DNA from: Streptomyces sp. ITFR-21
GTDB taxonomy: Bacteria; Actinomycetota; Actinomycetes; Streptomycetales; Streptomycetaceae
NCBI RefSeq assembly: GCF_031844685.1
Contig: NZ_CP134605.1
Coordinates: forward strand, 2,121,001-2,185,000
DNA length: 64,000 nucleotides
Direction of reading: 5' to 3'
Below, in pieces: positions 1 to 8,406 of the stretch. The position numbers were made by a program, and so were the translations under genes. Within the stretch, counting starts at the first letter, position 1; every line of letters begins with the position of its first letter. Under the pieces are notes generated by a model. The model was not told where the DNA came from and did no database searches. It saw nothing but the letters and a program-made list of their open reading frames with translations.

Positions 1-1032
1 GTTGACCCGGAGCATGTAGGAGGCCAGGGGGTGCTCGCTGCGGGTCTCCGGGAGCGGCTCGGGCCCGGCCGCGCCGGGCACGTCGGCGGAGGCCGGCCCG
101 TCGCCCTCGTCGGGCCCGCCGGTCGCGAAGCCGCCCTCGGGGTCGGCCGCCGGACCGCCCGCGCCGGTGTCCGCCGCGTCGAAGCCGAAGGCGTCCGCCG
201 CGGCCGGCTCGGGATCCGGCAGGGCGCCGGGGCCGGCCGCGCCGGGCGGCGCCTCGGGCGCGTCGTCGAGGGAGGCGCGGGCGTCCAGGCCCGCCGGGGT
301 GCCGGGCGCGGCCTGCGGGCCCTGCCCCGGGCCGGGTTCGGCGTGCTGGGCGGCGGCCAGTCCGTTGCCGTCGGCCGGGTGCGGGGCGGGTCGGGGGTCC
401 TGGGCGGGCGCGGGCAGCGCGCCGGGGTGTCCGTAGGGCACCGGGTCGGCGCCCTCGGGGTCGTCCACCACCGCGGACCAGGCGGCGTCGGCGGCCGGCG
501 GGTGCGCGGGCAGCCACGGTACGGCGTCGCCCCCGTCGGGGCCGGTGAAGGGCGTCGCCCACTGGCCGGCCAGGTGGTCCCCGGCGGCCGGCGGCAGCGG
601 TTCGGCGGCGCGGGCGTGCCCGGCCCGCGCCTCGGCGGCCCTGGCCTGCGCCGCCGCCTCGGCCTGGGCGGCCTGCGCGGCGGCGGCCCCCTGCCCGAAC
701 ATCCCGGCCGGGAAGGACGGCGCGGCGGCGGGCGGCGACACCTGCTCCCAGGGCGCGGTGTAGGCGCCGACGGAGAACTCCCCCGAGTCGGCCTCCGCGC
801 CCTCCCTGATGACGGGGATCGACCACTGGGTGGCGGGGTCGGCCTCGCCCGGCTCCAGGCCGGCCGGTCCGTGGGTGCTCAGCGGGTCCTCGCCGGGCAG
901 CGGTTCCGGCGGCAGCTGCGCGGCGAAGGACACGTGCATGGTCTGGTCGGGGTCGTAGTCCCCGCCTCCGGGCACGGGCTGCCAGGCCCCGGAGTTGCCG
1001 GGCGCGCCCGGACCGTGCGGCTGGTCGGTCAT
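1..1032 (-). CDS. Xanthine dehydrogenase-type [2Fe-2S] subunit, N-terminal part only
   Basis: The gene runs off the left edge of the window. The visible 344 codons encode a long Pro/Ala/Gly-rich, apparently disordered N-terminal extension (MTDQPHGPGAPGNSG...). It reaches a SEHPLASYMLRVN segment at the edge, which is the usual entry to the ferredoxin-like [2Fe-2S] domain of the molybdenum hydroxylase small subunit. The cysteine motifs lie outside the window, so the domain itself is not seen. The ATG overlaps the stop of the upstream FAD-subunit gene (ATGA), so the two are translationally coupled. This is the usual order FAD subunit, iron-sulfur subunit, molybdopterin subunit. Such subunits are usually about 160-200 residues, so the extension alone is longer than a whole typical protein. 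The call rests mainly on gene order and the last 13 residues. Confidence 0.7.
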   Translation of the reverse strand, partial: MTDQPHGPGAPGNSGAWQPVPGGGDYDPDQTMHVSFAAQLPPEPLPGEDPLSTHGPAGLEPGEADPATQWSIPVIREGAEADSGEFSVGAYTAPWEQVSPPAAAPSFPAGMFGQGAAAAQAAQAEAAAQARAAEARAGHARAAEPLPPAAGDHLAGQWATPFTGPDGGDAVPWLPAHPPAADAAWSAVVDDPEGADPVPYGHPGALPAPAQDPRPAPHPADGNGLAAAQHAEPGPGQGPQAAPGTPAGLDARASLDDAPEAPPGAAGPGALPDPEPAAADAFGFDAADTGAGGPAADPEGGFATGGPDEGDGPASADVPGAAGPEPLPETRSEHPLASYMLRVN

Positions 1033-1901
1033 GCCAGGGCCCTCCCGAGCGCTCGGCGGGACAGTGCGGCCACGGTACGCCGCAGCTGGACGGCCGCAGG
1101 CGGCAGTTCGACCCCCTGCTGGTCCGGGATGCAGGCCGCGGCCACGTACTCCCCGAAGGCGGTGCACGCTTCGGGGGCGAGGGTGCGCTGGCCGTCCCAG
1201 TCGATCAGGCCGGCCGCCCACTGCTCGGCCACCAGCGGGCGCAGCGGCACCGGGGCGACCGCGCCGACCGCGCACCGGACCTGGCGGCGGGCCGGGTCGA
1301 CCACCAGGGCGACGGAGGCGACCGCGCGGCCGGGCCCGGTACGGCCGGTGGCCTTGAGGAAGGTCTGCGGGGCGTGCAGCAGCGGGATGCGGACGAAGGC
1401 CAGCAGTTCACCGGGGCGCAGCGGGTCGCGGCCGGTGAGCAGGTGGCTGACCGGCAGTTCGCGGTCGCCGTCCGGTCCGGCGAGGATCACGCTCGCCTCC
1501 AGCGCGGCCAGCACCGGCAGGGAGTCGCCGGTGGCCGCGGCGGAGACGATGTTGCCGCCCAGCGTGCCGGCGTTGCGGATCTGCGGGGGTCCGGCGGAGC
1601 GGGCGGCGGCGGCCAGCGCGGGGATCAGCGCGGCGAAGTCGGGGCGGCCCATGCGCGCGTGCGTCAGACCGGCGCCGAGCAGCGCGGCTCCGTCGGCGTA
1701 CTGCCAGCCGCGGATCTCGCTGATCCGGCCGAGACCCACCAGCGCGGCGGGGCGCAGCGTCCCGGAGTTGACCGAGGCCATCAGGTCGGTGCCCCCCGCG
1801 ACGGGCACGGCGCTGGGCATGGCGGCGAGCGCCTCCACCGCCTCGTCGAGCGAGGACGGCAGGGTGACGTTCTCCGCCGCCCGCCGTGCATACGTGCTCA
1901 C
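1029..1901 (-). CDS. Xanthine dehydrogenase/CO dehydrogenase-type FAD-binding subunit
   Basis: A 290-residue medium subunit of the molybdenum hydroxylase family. It takes electrons from the iron-sulfur clusters and passes them to NAD+ or another acceptor through FAD. Seen in the sequence: the FAD pyrophosphate-binding segment VAGGTDLMASVNSG near residue 45, the second conserved glycine-rich segment NAGTLGGNIVSAAATGDSLP near residue 110, and a C-terminal CO_deh_flav_C-like region. The GTG at 1901 is chosen because the protein then begins STYARRAAENVTLPSSLDEA, a normal family N-terminus, and an AAGGGG-like ribosome site lies about 10 nt upstream. It is coupled by an ATGA overlap to the iron-sulfur subunit gene. 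The cytoplasmic substrate is probably a purine, but the substrate-binding subunit is outside the window. Confidence 0.85.
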   Translation of the reverse strand: MSTYARRAAENVTLPSSLDEAVEALAAMPSAVPVAGGTDLMASVNSGTLRPAALVGLGRISEIRGWQYADGAALLGAGLTHARMGRPDFAALIPALAAAARSAGPPQIRNAGTLGGNIVSAAATGDSLPVLAALEASVILAGPDGDRELPVSHLLTGRDPLRPGELLAFVRIPLLHAPQTFLKATGRTGPGRAVASVALVVDPARRQVRCAVGAVAPVPLRPLVAEQWAAGLIDWDGQRTLAPEACTAFGEYVAAACIPDQQGVELPPAAVQLRRTVAALSRRALGRALA

Positions 1902-2144
1902 GCAGCTGCCCCTTCCCGGCCTTCCTCCGTCACGCGGTAGCCGTACCGTACGTGCTGACAGCCCGGACGTGGCAACTCTGGCACAACTTCCCGGGTAGCC
2001 GACGCGGGGGTCCGCGAAGTACCGGTCCGCCCGGCACGGGGGGCGATCGCCGAATTCCTCCGCCGATAGCCGTTGTGCGGCAATTGCCGCCGTCTGAGGC
2101 TGTTGCCAGATTAGGCGTTCCCGCCGCCGGTACGCCGAGTTGCC

Positions 2145-2153
2145 TGTGGACAA
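2145..2153 (-). promoter_or_regulatory. DnaA-box-like nonamer
   Basis: The minus strand reads TTGTCCACA, the preferred Streptomyces DnaA box. It lies in the intergenic stretch between the FAD-subunit gene and the hexosaminidase stop codon. It is a single box, not an origin. Binding is inferred from the consensus only. Confidence 0.35.
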
Positions 2154-2166
2154 CTTCTCGCCGGGG

Positions 2167-3807
2167 TCACACGATCGGGGGCGGACCGTCCTGCGGGCGG
2201 CCCTGGACGCCGGGCCGGCGCTGCCAGGGAAGCGGCCCGCCGGCCGGCCGGTACTCGACGCCGAGGGCGTCGAGCCGCGCGTAGTGGGCGGCCATCCGCC
2301 GCTCGAAGTCCGGCCAGTCGCGTTCGGCCGGCGCCGGCAGCGCGGACCAGGCGACTTCGGCGAAGGCGGCCAGCCGCGGGAAGGCCATGTAGTCCAGCAC
2401 CCGGACCGAGTCCACCACCTCGGTCCAGATGTTGGCCTGCGCGCCGATGACGTGCGCGGCCTGCTGCTCGGTCAGCTCCGGCGGGACCGGCTCGAAGCGG
2501 TAGACGTCCTCCAGGGTGCGGGCGTGGGCGATCGGAACCGGCTCGTCAGGGGACTCCGACTGCCGCCAGTCCAGGTACACATGGGTCTGCGGGCACATCA
2601 CCACGTCGTGGCCGGACCGGGCGGCGGCGATGCCGCCCGCGTAGCCGCGCCAGGAGGACACCGCGGCCCCCGGCGCCAGTCCGCCCTCCAGGATCTCGTC
2701 CCAGCCGATCAGCCGCCGGCCGCGCTCGGCGAGCCAGCCGTCGAAGTGCCGGATCAGCCAGCTCTGGAGTTCGTCCTCGCCGGCCAGGCCGAGTTCCTCG
2801 ATCCGGGCCTGGGCGGCGGGCGACTGCCGCCACTGCTCCTTGGGGCACTCGTCGCCGCCGATGTGGAAGAAGGTGCCGGGGAACAGGTCGAGGAGTTCGG
2901 TGAAGACGTTCTCGTAGAAGCGCAGGGTGTGGTCGGTGGGCGCCAGGACGTTGGGGTTGACGCCCCAGCTGGTCAGCACCGGCAGCGCGGCGGTGTCGAC
3001 GACGTCGGTGTTGCCGAGTTCCGGGTACGCGGCGATGGCGGCCTGCGAGTGGCCGGGGATGTCGATCTCGGGCACGACGGTGATGTGCCGCTCGGCCGCG
3101 TAGGCGACGATCTCCCGGATGTCGTCCTGGCTGTAGTAGCCGCCGTGCGGGCGCTCGTCCCACAGCGGCGACTCCCGCAGGCCGACCTTGGTGCGCTCCC
3201 GCCAGGCGCCGACCTCGGTGAGTCTCGGGTACCGCTCGATCCGCACCCGCCAGCCCTGGTCGTCGGTCAGGTGCAGGTGCAGGACGTTCAGCTTGTGGGC
3301 GGCCATCAGGTCCAGGTACCGCAGGACCACGTCCTTGGGCATGAAGTGCCGTGCGACGTCCAGCATGAAGCCCCGCCAGCCGAACCGGGGGGCGTCCTGG
3401 AGGTGGCAGGCCGGCACCCGCCACTGCCGGTCCGGGCCGCCGACCGGGGCGCGCCGGAAGGCGTCGGGGCCGAGCAGCTGGCGGAAGGTCTGCGCGCCCC
3501 AGAAGACGCCGGCCGGTCCGGCGCCGGTGATCCGTACGCCCGAGGCCGGGTCCACGGTGATGCGGTATCCCTCGGGGCCGCCCGCCGCCCGCTCGTCCAC
3601 CGCGAGCCGCACCACGCCGCCGGCCGCCCGCCCGCCGGGCACCCCGGGGGCGAAGGGCAGCCCGGTGGCCGCGCCCAGTGCCGCCCGCAGCCAGCGCGCC
3701 GTCGACTCCGTGCCGGGTTCCGCCACCAGTACGGTCCCGGCGGACAGGGGGAAGCTCGCGTCGGCGGAATACGTGGACTCGTGGCTGGGGGTGGGAATGA
3801 GATCCAT
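2167..3807 (-). CDS. Beta-N-acetylhexosaminidase, glycoside hydrolase family 20
   Basis: A 546-residue GH20 enzyme that releases terminal GlcNAc or GalNAc from chitooligosaccharides or glycans by substrate-assisted catalysis. An N-terminal GH20b-like domain (about residues 15-130) precedes the TIM barrel. The barrel opens with FGWRGFMLDVARHFMP (residues 142-157) and carries the catalytic pair D319-E320 in FFHIGGDECPKEQW. The strands NVLHLHLTDDQGW and VVPEIDIPGHSQA are also typical. No signal peptide is visible at this start, so the protein looks cytoplasmic and suited to imported chitin oligomers. A 16-bp DasR-like palindrome lies 28 nt upstream of the ATG, which predicts GlcNAc-responsive repression. 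Transcription is probably monocistronic. Confidence 0.93.
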   Translation of the reverse strand: MDLIPTPSHESTYSADASFPLSAGTVLVAEPGTESTARWLRAALGAATGLPFAPGVPGGRAAGGVVRLAVDERAAGGPEGYRITVDPASGVRITGAGPAGVFWGAQTFRQLLGPDAFRRAPVGGPDRQWRVPACHLQDAPRFGWRGFMLDVARHFMPKDVVLRYLDLMAAHKLNVLHLHLTDDQGWRVRIERYPRLTEVGAWRERTKVGLRESPLWDERPHGGYYSQDDIREIVAYAAERHITVVPEIDIPGHSQAAIAAYPELGNTDVVDTAALPVLTSWGVNPNVLAPTDHTLRFYENVFTELLDLFPGTFFHIGGDECPKEQWRQSPAAQARIEELGLAGEDELQSWLIRHFDGWLAERGRRLIGWDEILEGGLAPGAAVSSWRGYAGGIAAARSGHDVVMCPQTHVYLDWRQSESPDEPVPIAHARTLEDVYRFEPVPPELTEQQAAHVIGAQANIWTEVVDSVRVLDYMAFPRLAAFAEVAWSALPAPAERDWPDFERRMAAHYARLDALGVEYRPAGGPLPWQRRPGVQGRPQDGPPPIV

Positions 3808-3834
3808 GGGGACAATCCTGCCCGCAGAACGCCG

Positions 3835-3850
3835 ATTGGCATAGACCAAT
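3835..3850 (-). promoter_or_regulatory. Putative DasR-responsive element (dre) upstream of the hexosaminidase gene
   Basis: The minus strand reads ATTGGTCTATGCCAAT, with perfect outer arms ATTGG and CCAAT. It matches 12 of 16 positions of the dre palindrome ACTGGTCTAGACCAGT bound by the GntR-family regulator DasR. Its place between the presumed promoter and the ATG at 3807 suits repression. DasR control of chitin and GlcNAc genes is established in Streptomyces; its use at this gene is inferred. Confidence 0.6.
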
Positions 3851-4030
3851 TGAGGAAGAAGGATCGGCCCGCCGCGCACACCGGCCGGTCAGCCCCGGGG
3901 TGGCGGCCTCCGGCGGCCCGCCGGTCGCGGAACCACCGGGCCCGCCGACCGCCCGCGAGCCGCCCCGCGCCCGCCGTCCCCGCCGCCCCGGCCCGCCCGC
4001 ACGTACCCGCCCACCCGCCCGGCGGGACCC

Positions 4031-5344
4031 TCAGAGCATCTCGCGGCGCCGCGCCTGGAGCCGCGCCGCCAGCATCAGCGCCGTGGCCCAGCCGACGACC
4101 GCCCAGCCCAGGTGCGCAACGGCCAGCACCGCCCATTCCCAGCGGGGCGTGTGCCCGCGGGCGGTCAGCGCGAGGGTGGTGCCCGCCAGCAGCCCGACCG
4201 CCCCCAGCTGGACCGGGACCAGCCGGCCGTACCGCAGCATCCGTCCCGCCAGCCAGGCGCCGTACCACCAGCGCACCCCGAGCAGCGTCAGCAGCAGCCC
4301 GCCGAGCCCGGCGACCGCGGCCGTCACGGCGGCCCACAGCGGCCAGTCGTGGCCCCGCCAGGCCCGGTCCGCGACCAGTCCGGTGCCGAACAGCACCGGC
4401 AGCGGCAGCAGCGCGCCGACATGGACCGCGCCGATCCGCCACAGCCAGTCGTCGCCGGTCAGCTCGGTGCGGCTGGTGGCCCTGATGCCGCGCAGCCGGG
4501 TCCTGGCGCCGACGCCCGAGCGGCGGGTGCCGGCCCGTACCAGCACGGCGAGCAGCACCGCGGTCGCGGCCAGCACCGCCCCGCCGGCGATCAGCTGCCA
4601 GGTGTCGCCGGTCTCGATCCGGTAGAGCTGCACCGCCCAGAACAGCGCCAGGCCCAGTCCGCCGACCAGCGCGCCGCCGCGCGGCGCGGTCAGCTGCCCC
4701 GGGTCCACCCCCAGCGTCATCGCCCGCTCGACGGCCGACTCGTGCTCGGTGCGGTGCCGCCGGGGCAGCCGCCCGAGCAGTCCGCGGGTCGCCGACAGCG
4801 AGCGGGCCAGCGCCACCTGCGCCTCGGCCTCGTACGGCGCGACCGCCACCGCCCGGCGGGCGGCGACCACCGCGTCCGGGATCCTGCCGAGCCGCCGGTA
4901 GACGTCCGAGAGCAGCACCGACGGCTCCCAGCCGTCGGGGTCGGCGCCACCGGCCCGCAGTGCCACCGTCAGGGCGGCGTGCGCCTCGTCCAGGGACAGC
5001 AGGACCACCCCGGCCAGCACGAAGACGTCGGCCGCCTCGGCGGGCCCGGCGATCGCCAGCGCCCAGTCGACCGACTCGCGGGCGGCCGCTGACCGCCGCT
5101 CCTGGGTCAGCACCCAGGCGCGCAGCAGGTAGCCCGCGCTGCCGTTGCGTTCCACGAAGGCATCGCTGACCAGGGTGTGCGCCTCGGCGAAGCGGCCCTG
5201 GCCGACGAGGGCGTGCACCCGTTCACCGCTGCTGGCGTCGTCCTCGGGCTGCCCGCCGGGCAGGTCCTCGTCGTCGGGCGGGTCGGCCGCGCCGAACGCG
5301 CCGCCGTCAGCCGTTGCCGCCCCTGCCGGACTTGTCCTTGGCAC
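4031..5344 (-). CDS. TPR-like membrane protein of unknown function
   Basis: About 437 residues. The N-terminal half is acidic, then helical and repeat-like, with TPR-type helices (for example FAEAHTLVSDAFVERNGSAG, then PSVLLSDVYRRLGRIPDAVV and AYEAEAQVALARSL-type segments). The C-terminal half has about five or six hydrophobic segments, so a cytoplasmic repeat domain anchored in the membrane is likely. The start is uncertain. The GTG at 5344 overlaps the last 38 nt of the DUF3039 gene, and an in-frame GTG lies 12 nt further upstream. Overlap with DUF3039 implies co-transcription. I do not recognise a specific function; a protein-interaction scaffold is a guess from the architecture. Confidence 0.7.
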   Translation of the reverse strand: MPRTSPAGAATADGGAFGAADPPDDEDLPGGQPEDDASSGERVHALVGQGRFAEAHTLVSDAFVERNGSAGYLLRAWVLTQERRSAAARESVDWALAIAGPAEAADVFVLAGVVLLSLDEAHAALTVALRAGGADPDGWEPSVLLSDVYRRLGRIPDAVVAARRAVAVAPYEAEAQVALARSLSATRGLLGRLPRRHRTEHESAVERAMTLGVDPGQLTAPRGGALVGGLGLALFWAVQLYRIETGDTWQLIAGGAVLAATAVLLAVLVRAGTRRSGVGARTRLRGIRATSRTELTGDDWLWRIGAVHVGALLPLPVLFGTGLVADRAWRGHDWPLWAAVTAAVAGLGGLLLTLLGVRWWYGAWLAGRMLRYGRLVPVQLGAVGLLAGTTLALTARGHTPRWEWAVLAVAHLGWAVVGWATALMLAARLQARRREML

Positions 5345-5606
5345 CGTCGCCGTCACCGAACGACATGCCCTCGTAGATCTCCTTGCACATCGGGCAGACC
5401 GGGTACTTCTTGGGGTCCCGCCCGGGGACCCAGACCTTGCCGCACAGGGCGACGACGGGCGTGCCTTCCAGCGCGCTCGCCATGATCTTGTCCTTCTGGA
5501 CGTAGTGCGCGTAGCGCTCGTGGTCGCCGTCACCGTGGGAGAGCTGCGGAGTCGGCTCGACCAGGGTGCCGGTGCCCGTCCCGCGCTCGGGCTCAAGAGT
5601 GCTCAT
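5307..5606 (-). CDS. DUF3039 family protein
   Basis: A 99-residue acidic, soluble protein typical of actinobacteria. It has the family segment ERYAHYVQKDKIMASALEGT followed by a putative zinc site: a cysteine in VVALCGKVWVPGRD and two more in CPMCKEIYEG. The function is unknown. The ATG at 5606 is the only reasonable start, and the stop lies inside the beginning of the TPR membrane protein gene, so the two are co-expressed. The YqgE gene lies 11 nt upstream on the same strand, which suggests a three-gene unit. Confidence 0.85.
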   Translation of the reverse strand: MSTLEPERGTGTGTLVEPTPQLSHGDGDHERYAHYVQKDKIMASALEGTPVVALCGKVWVPGRDPKKYPVCPMCKEIYEGMSFGDGDGAKDKSGRGGNG

Positions 5607-5617
5607 AAGCGTCAAGC

Positions 5618-6205
5618 CTAATTGAGAGTCGGATCGTCGGGATACGTGGCCACCATCGCCAGTTCGCCGCGCTGCCTGCGCAGCACCGAGCGCCACAGCC
5701 GCTCGGGGGCCGGCGCGGACACGTCGCCCGGCTCGGACTCCACCACGTACCAGGCGCCGTCGGCCAGTTCCCGCTCCAGCTGGCCCGGTCCCCAGCCGGA
5801 GTAGCCGGCGAAGATCCGCAGCGAGCCCAGTTCGGCGGCGAGCAGTTCCGGCGGCGCCTCCAGGTCCACCAGGCCGATCGCGCCGTGCACCCGGCGCCAG
5901 CCCAGCAGCGCGGCGTCGCCGTCCGCGCCCGGCTCGCCCGGGACGACGGCCAGGCCCAGCGCGGAGTCCAGCGCGACCGGGCCGCCCTGGAAGACCACCC
6001 GGGGGACGCCGGCCAGCTCGGCCCACGGCTCCAGAACGTCGCCGACCCCCACCAGGGTGGGCCGGTTCAGCACGACGCCGAGCGACCCCTCCCGGTCGTG
6101 GTCGAGCAGGAGCACCACGGCCCGGTCGAAGTTGGGGTCGGCCAGCCGCGGGGTGGCGACCAGCAGCCGCCCGGTGAGCGAGGACACCTCGGTCATGGTC
6201 AACAT
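5618..6205 (-). CDS. YqgE/AlgH family protein (UPF0301)
   Basis: A 195-residue single-domain protein. The N-terminus SSLTGRLLVATPRLADPNFD and the segments VVLLLDHDREGSLGVVLNRP, VFQGGPV and FAGYSGWGPGQLERE are diagnostic of the AlgH/YqgE family. The biochemical role is unresolved. The ATG at 6205 has a GGA-containing ribosome site, while the alternative ATG at 6196 has none. It heads the unit that continues into DUF3039 and the TPR protein, and is divergent from murA across about 240 nt. Confidence 0.9.
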   Translation of the reverse strand: MLTMTEVSSLTGRLLVATPRLADPNFDRAVVLLLDHDREGSLGVVLNRPTLVGVGDVLEPWAELAGVPRVVFQGGPVALDSALGLAVVPGEPGADGDAALLGWRRVHGAIGLVDLEAPPELLAAELGSLRIFAGYSGWGPGQLERELADGAWYVVESEPGDVSAPAPERLWRSVLRRQRGELAMVATYPDDPTLN

Positions 6206-6447
6206 GATTCCGTATGGCGGGCGCACGCGTACGCTCAATGGCGGGCCGGTGTCCTCCCGGGGCCCGTCGGACACGGAAAGCCGCCGAAGGCCGCCGCGCC
6301 CGGCGGTTTCCGGCGGCGGCGGGCCGCCAAGGCACCGGATGCCGTCGAGCGCATTACCATTTCTTCTGGTTCTTCTGGCTTCCCCCGCGGCGCCGCGGAA
6401 CCCGCGGGTCGCGCTGCCCATCTGCCCTTCCGACGATCGCGAGATCC

Positions 6448-7797
6448 ATGACCGACATCGCCGACGTACTGCTTGTCCACGGCGGAACCCCCCTTGAAGG
6501 CGAGATCCGGGTCAGAGGCGCGAAGAACCTCGTGCCCAAGGCCATGGTCGCCGCGCTGCTCGGCAGCGGACCCAGCAGACTCCGCAACGTCCCCGAGATC
6601 CGCGACGTACGGGTGGTCCGCGGGTTGCTCCAGCTGTACGGGGTGACGGTGGAGAACGGCGAAGAGCCCGGTGAGCTGGTGCTCGACCCGACCAAGGTCG
6701 AGAGCGCCAACGTCGCCGACATCGACGCGCACGCCGGCTCCTCCCGCATCCCGATCCTCTTCTGCGGCCCGCTGCTGCACCGGCTAGGCCACGCCTTCAT
6801 CCCCGGTCTCGGCGGCTGCGACATCGGCGGCCGGCCGATCGACTTCCACTTCGACGTGCTGCGGAAGTTCGGCGCGACCATCGACAAACGCGCGGACGGC
6901 CAGTACCTGGAGGCCCCGCAGCGGCTGCGCGGCTGCAAGATCCGGCTGCCGTACCCGTCGGTGGGCTCCACCGAGCAGGTGCTGCTGACCGCGGTGCTCG
7001 CCGAGGGCGTCACCGAGCTCACCAACGCGGCGGTCGAGCCGGAGATCGAGGACCTCATCTGCGTCCTGCAGAAGATGGGCGCGATCATCTCCATGGACAC
7101 CGACCGGACCATCCGGATCACCGGGGTGGACCGGCTGGAGGGCTATACGCACCGGGCCGTCCCGGACCGGCTGGAGGCCGCCTCCTGGGCGAGCGCGGCG
7201 CTGGCCACCGGGGGCGACATCTACGTCCGCGGCGCGCAGCAGCGGTCGATGATGACCTTCCTGAACACCTACCGCAGGGTCGGCGGCGCCTTCGAGGTCG
7301 ACGACGCGGGCATCCGCTTCTGGCACCCGGGCGGCCCGCTGAACGCCATCGCGCTGGAGACCGACGTCCACCCGGGCTTCCAGACCGACTGGCAGCAGCC
7401 GCTGGTGGTGGCGCTGACCCAGGCGTCGGGCCTGTCGATCGTGCACGAGACGGTCTACGAGTCCCGGCTCGGCTTCACCTCCGCGCTGAACCAGATGGGC
7501 GCGCACATCCAGCTCTACCGGGAGTGCCTGGGCGGCAGCGCCTGCCGCTTCGGACAGCGCAACTTCCTCCATTCGGCGGTGGTCTCCGGGCCGACCAAGC
7601 TGCAGGGCGCCGACCTGGTCATCCCCGACCTGCGCGGCGGATTCTCGTATCTGATCGCGGCGTTGGCCGCCCAGGGCACCTCGCGGGTGCACGGGATCAG
7701 CCTGATCAACCGCGGCTACGAGAACTTCCCGGCCAAGCTGGGAGGGCTCGGGGCGCGGATCGAACTGCCGGAGCGGGCGGCGGCGACGGCGGCCTGA
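6448..7797 (+). CDS. murA: UDP-N-acetylglucosamine 1-carboxyvinyltransferase (MurA)
   Basis: A 449-residue enzyme that transfers enolpyruvate from PEP to UDP-GlcNAc, the first committed step of peptidoglycan synthesis in the cytoplasm. Seen: the substrate-binding pair K26-N27 in RGAKNLVPK; the mobile loop with the catalytic, fosfomycin-target cysteine C124 in GGCDIGGRP; and the region around the catalytic aspartate, HPGFQTDWQQP. The ATG at 6448 gives a start consistent with the family. Streptomycetes commonly carry more than one MurA-like gene; this one has the neighbourhood of the copy next to hup and yqgE. A strong hairpin follows the stop codon. Confidence 0.93.
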   Translation: MTDIADVLLVHGGTPLEGEIRVRGAKNLVPKAMVAALLGSGPSRLRNVPEIRDVRVVRGLLQLYGVTVENGEEPGELVLDPTKVESANVADIDAHAGSSRIPILFCGPLLHRLGHAFIPGLGGCDIGGRPIDFHFDVLRKFGATIDKRADGQYLEAPQRLRGCKIRLPYPSVGSTEQVLLTAVLAEGVTELTNAAVEPEIEDLICVLQKMGAIISMDTDRTIRITGVDRLEGYTHRAVPDRLEAASWASAALATGGDIYVRGAQQRSMMTFLNTYRRVGGAFEVDDAGIRFWHPGGPLNAIALETDVHPGFQTDWQQPLVVALTQASGLSIVHETVYESRLGFTSALNQMGAHIQLYRECLGGSACRFGQRNFLHSAVVSGPTKLQGADLVIPDLRGGFSYLIAALAAQGTSRVHGISLINRGYENFPAKLGGLGARIELPERAAATAA

Positions 7798-7848
7798 CCC
7801 CGGGCCGCGGGACCCCGCGTCCCCGCACGCCCGCGCATACGCCTACGC

Positions 7849-7887
7849 CGAAGGGCGGCTGTCCCCGACCGGGACCGCCGCCCTTCG
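7849..7887. terminator. Bidirectional hairpin terminator between murA and hup
   Basis: A perfect 11-bp stem, CGAAGGGCGGC at 7849-7859 with GCCGCCCTTCG at 7877-7887. An inner GTCCC/GGGAC stem extends it after one mismatch. It lies 50 nt after murA and 22 nt after hup, which are convergent, so it can serve both. There is no U-tract, as is common in Streptomyces. Confidence 0.8.
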
Positions 7888-7909
7888 TGTGTCACGCGCG
7901 CTCGGCGGC

Positions 7910-8191
7910 CTACTTGCCCTTGGCGGATTCCTTCAGCTTGGAGCCCGCGGAGACCTTGACGCTGTAGCCGGCCGGGATGCTGATCGGCTCGCCGGTCTGC
8001 GGGTTGCGGGCGGTGCGGGCGGCACGGTGAGTGCGCTCGAAGGTCAGGAAGCCGGGGATGGTGACCTTCTCGTCGCCCTTGGCGACGATCTCACCGACGG
8101 TCTCGGCGAACGCGGCCAGGACGGCGTCCGCGTCCTTGCGGGTCACCTCGGCGCGGTCGGCCAGCGCGGCCACCAGCTCACTGCGGTTCAT
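7910..8191 (-). CDS. hupA: HU family DNA-binding protein
   Basis: A 93-residue bacterial HU protein that bends and compacts DNA in the nucleoid. It begins MNRSELVAALADRAEVTRKD and contains the arm region FERTHRAARTARNPQTGEPI with the conserved RNPQTGE loop and intercalating proline. It ends just after the core fold (KLKESAKGK), so this is the short, canonical HU and not the form with a long basic tail (HupS). A GGGAG ribosome site lies about 8 nt upstream of the ATG. The symbol hupA follows the Streptomyces naming of the short paralogue. Confidence 0.93.
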   Translation of the reverse strand: MNRSELVAALADRAEVTRKDADAVLAAFAETVGEIVAKGDEKVTIPGFLTFERTHRAARTARNPQTGEPISIPAGYSVKVSAGSKLKESAKGK

Positions 8192-8406
8192 ATCTGTACT
8201 CCCGTGTTCTTTCTAGCCATGGGGGCGCGAGCTCGAAGCTGATGCTGTGTGCCTCACTGCCCAGGTGTGCATCCTGCCCCCACATATGGGGGGAAAGCCA
8301 ATCGCCTGCCCGCGCGAGTCGTGGAAAATGCATGGCCGGGGGCCTGCGGGGGGGTGTGGGGGCGACGCCGCGCCGCCCGGCGGCCGGCCCCGGATTCCGG
8401 CCGGTG

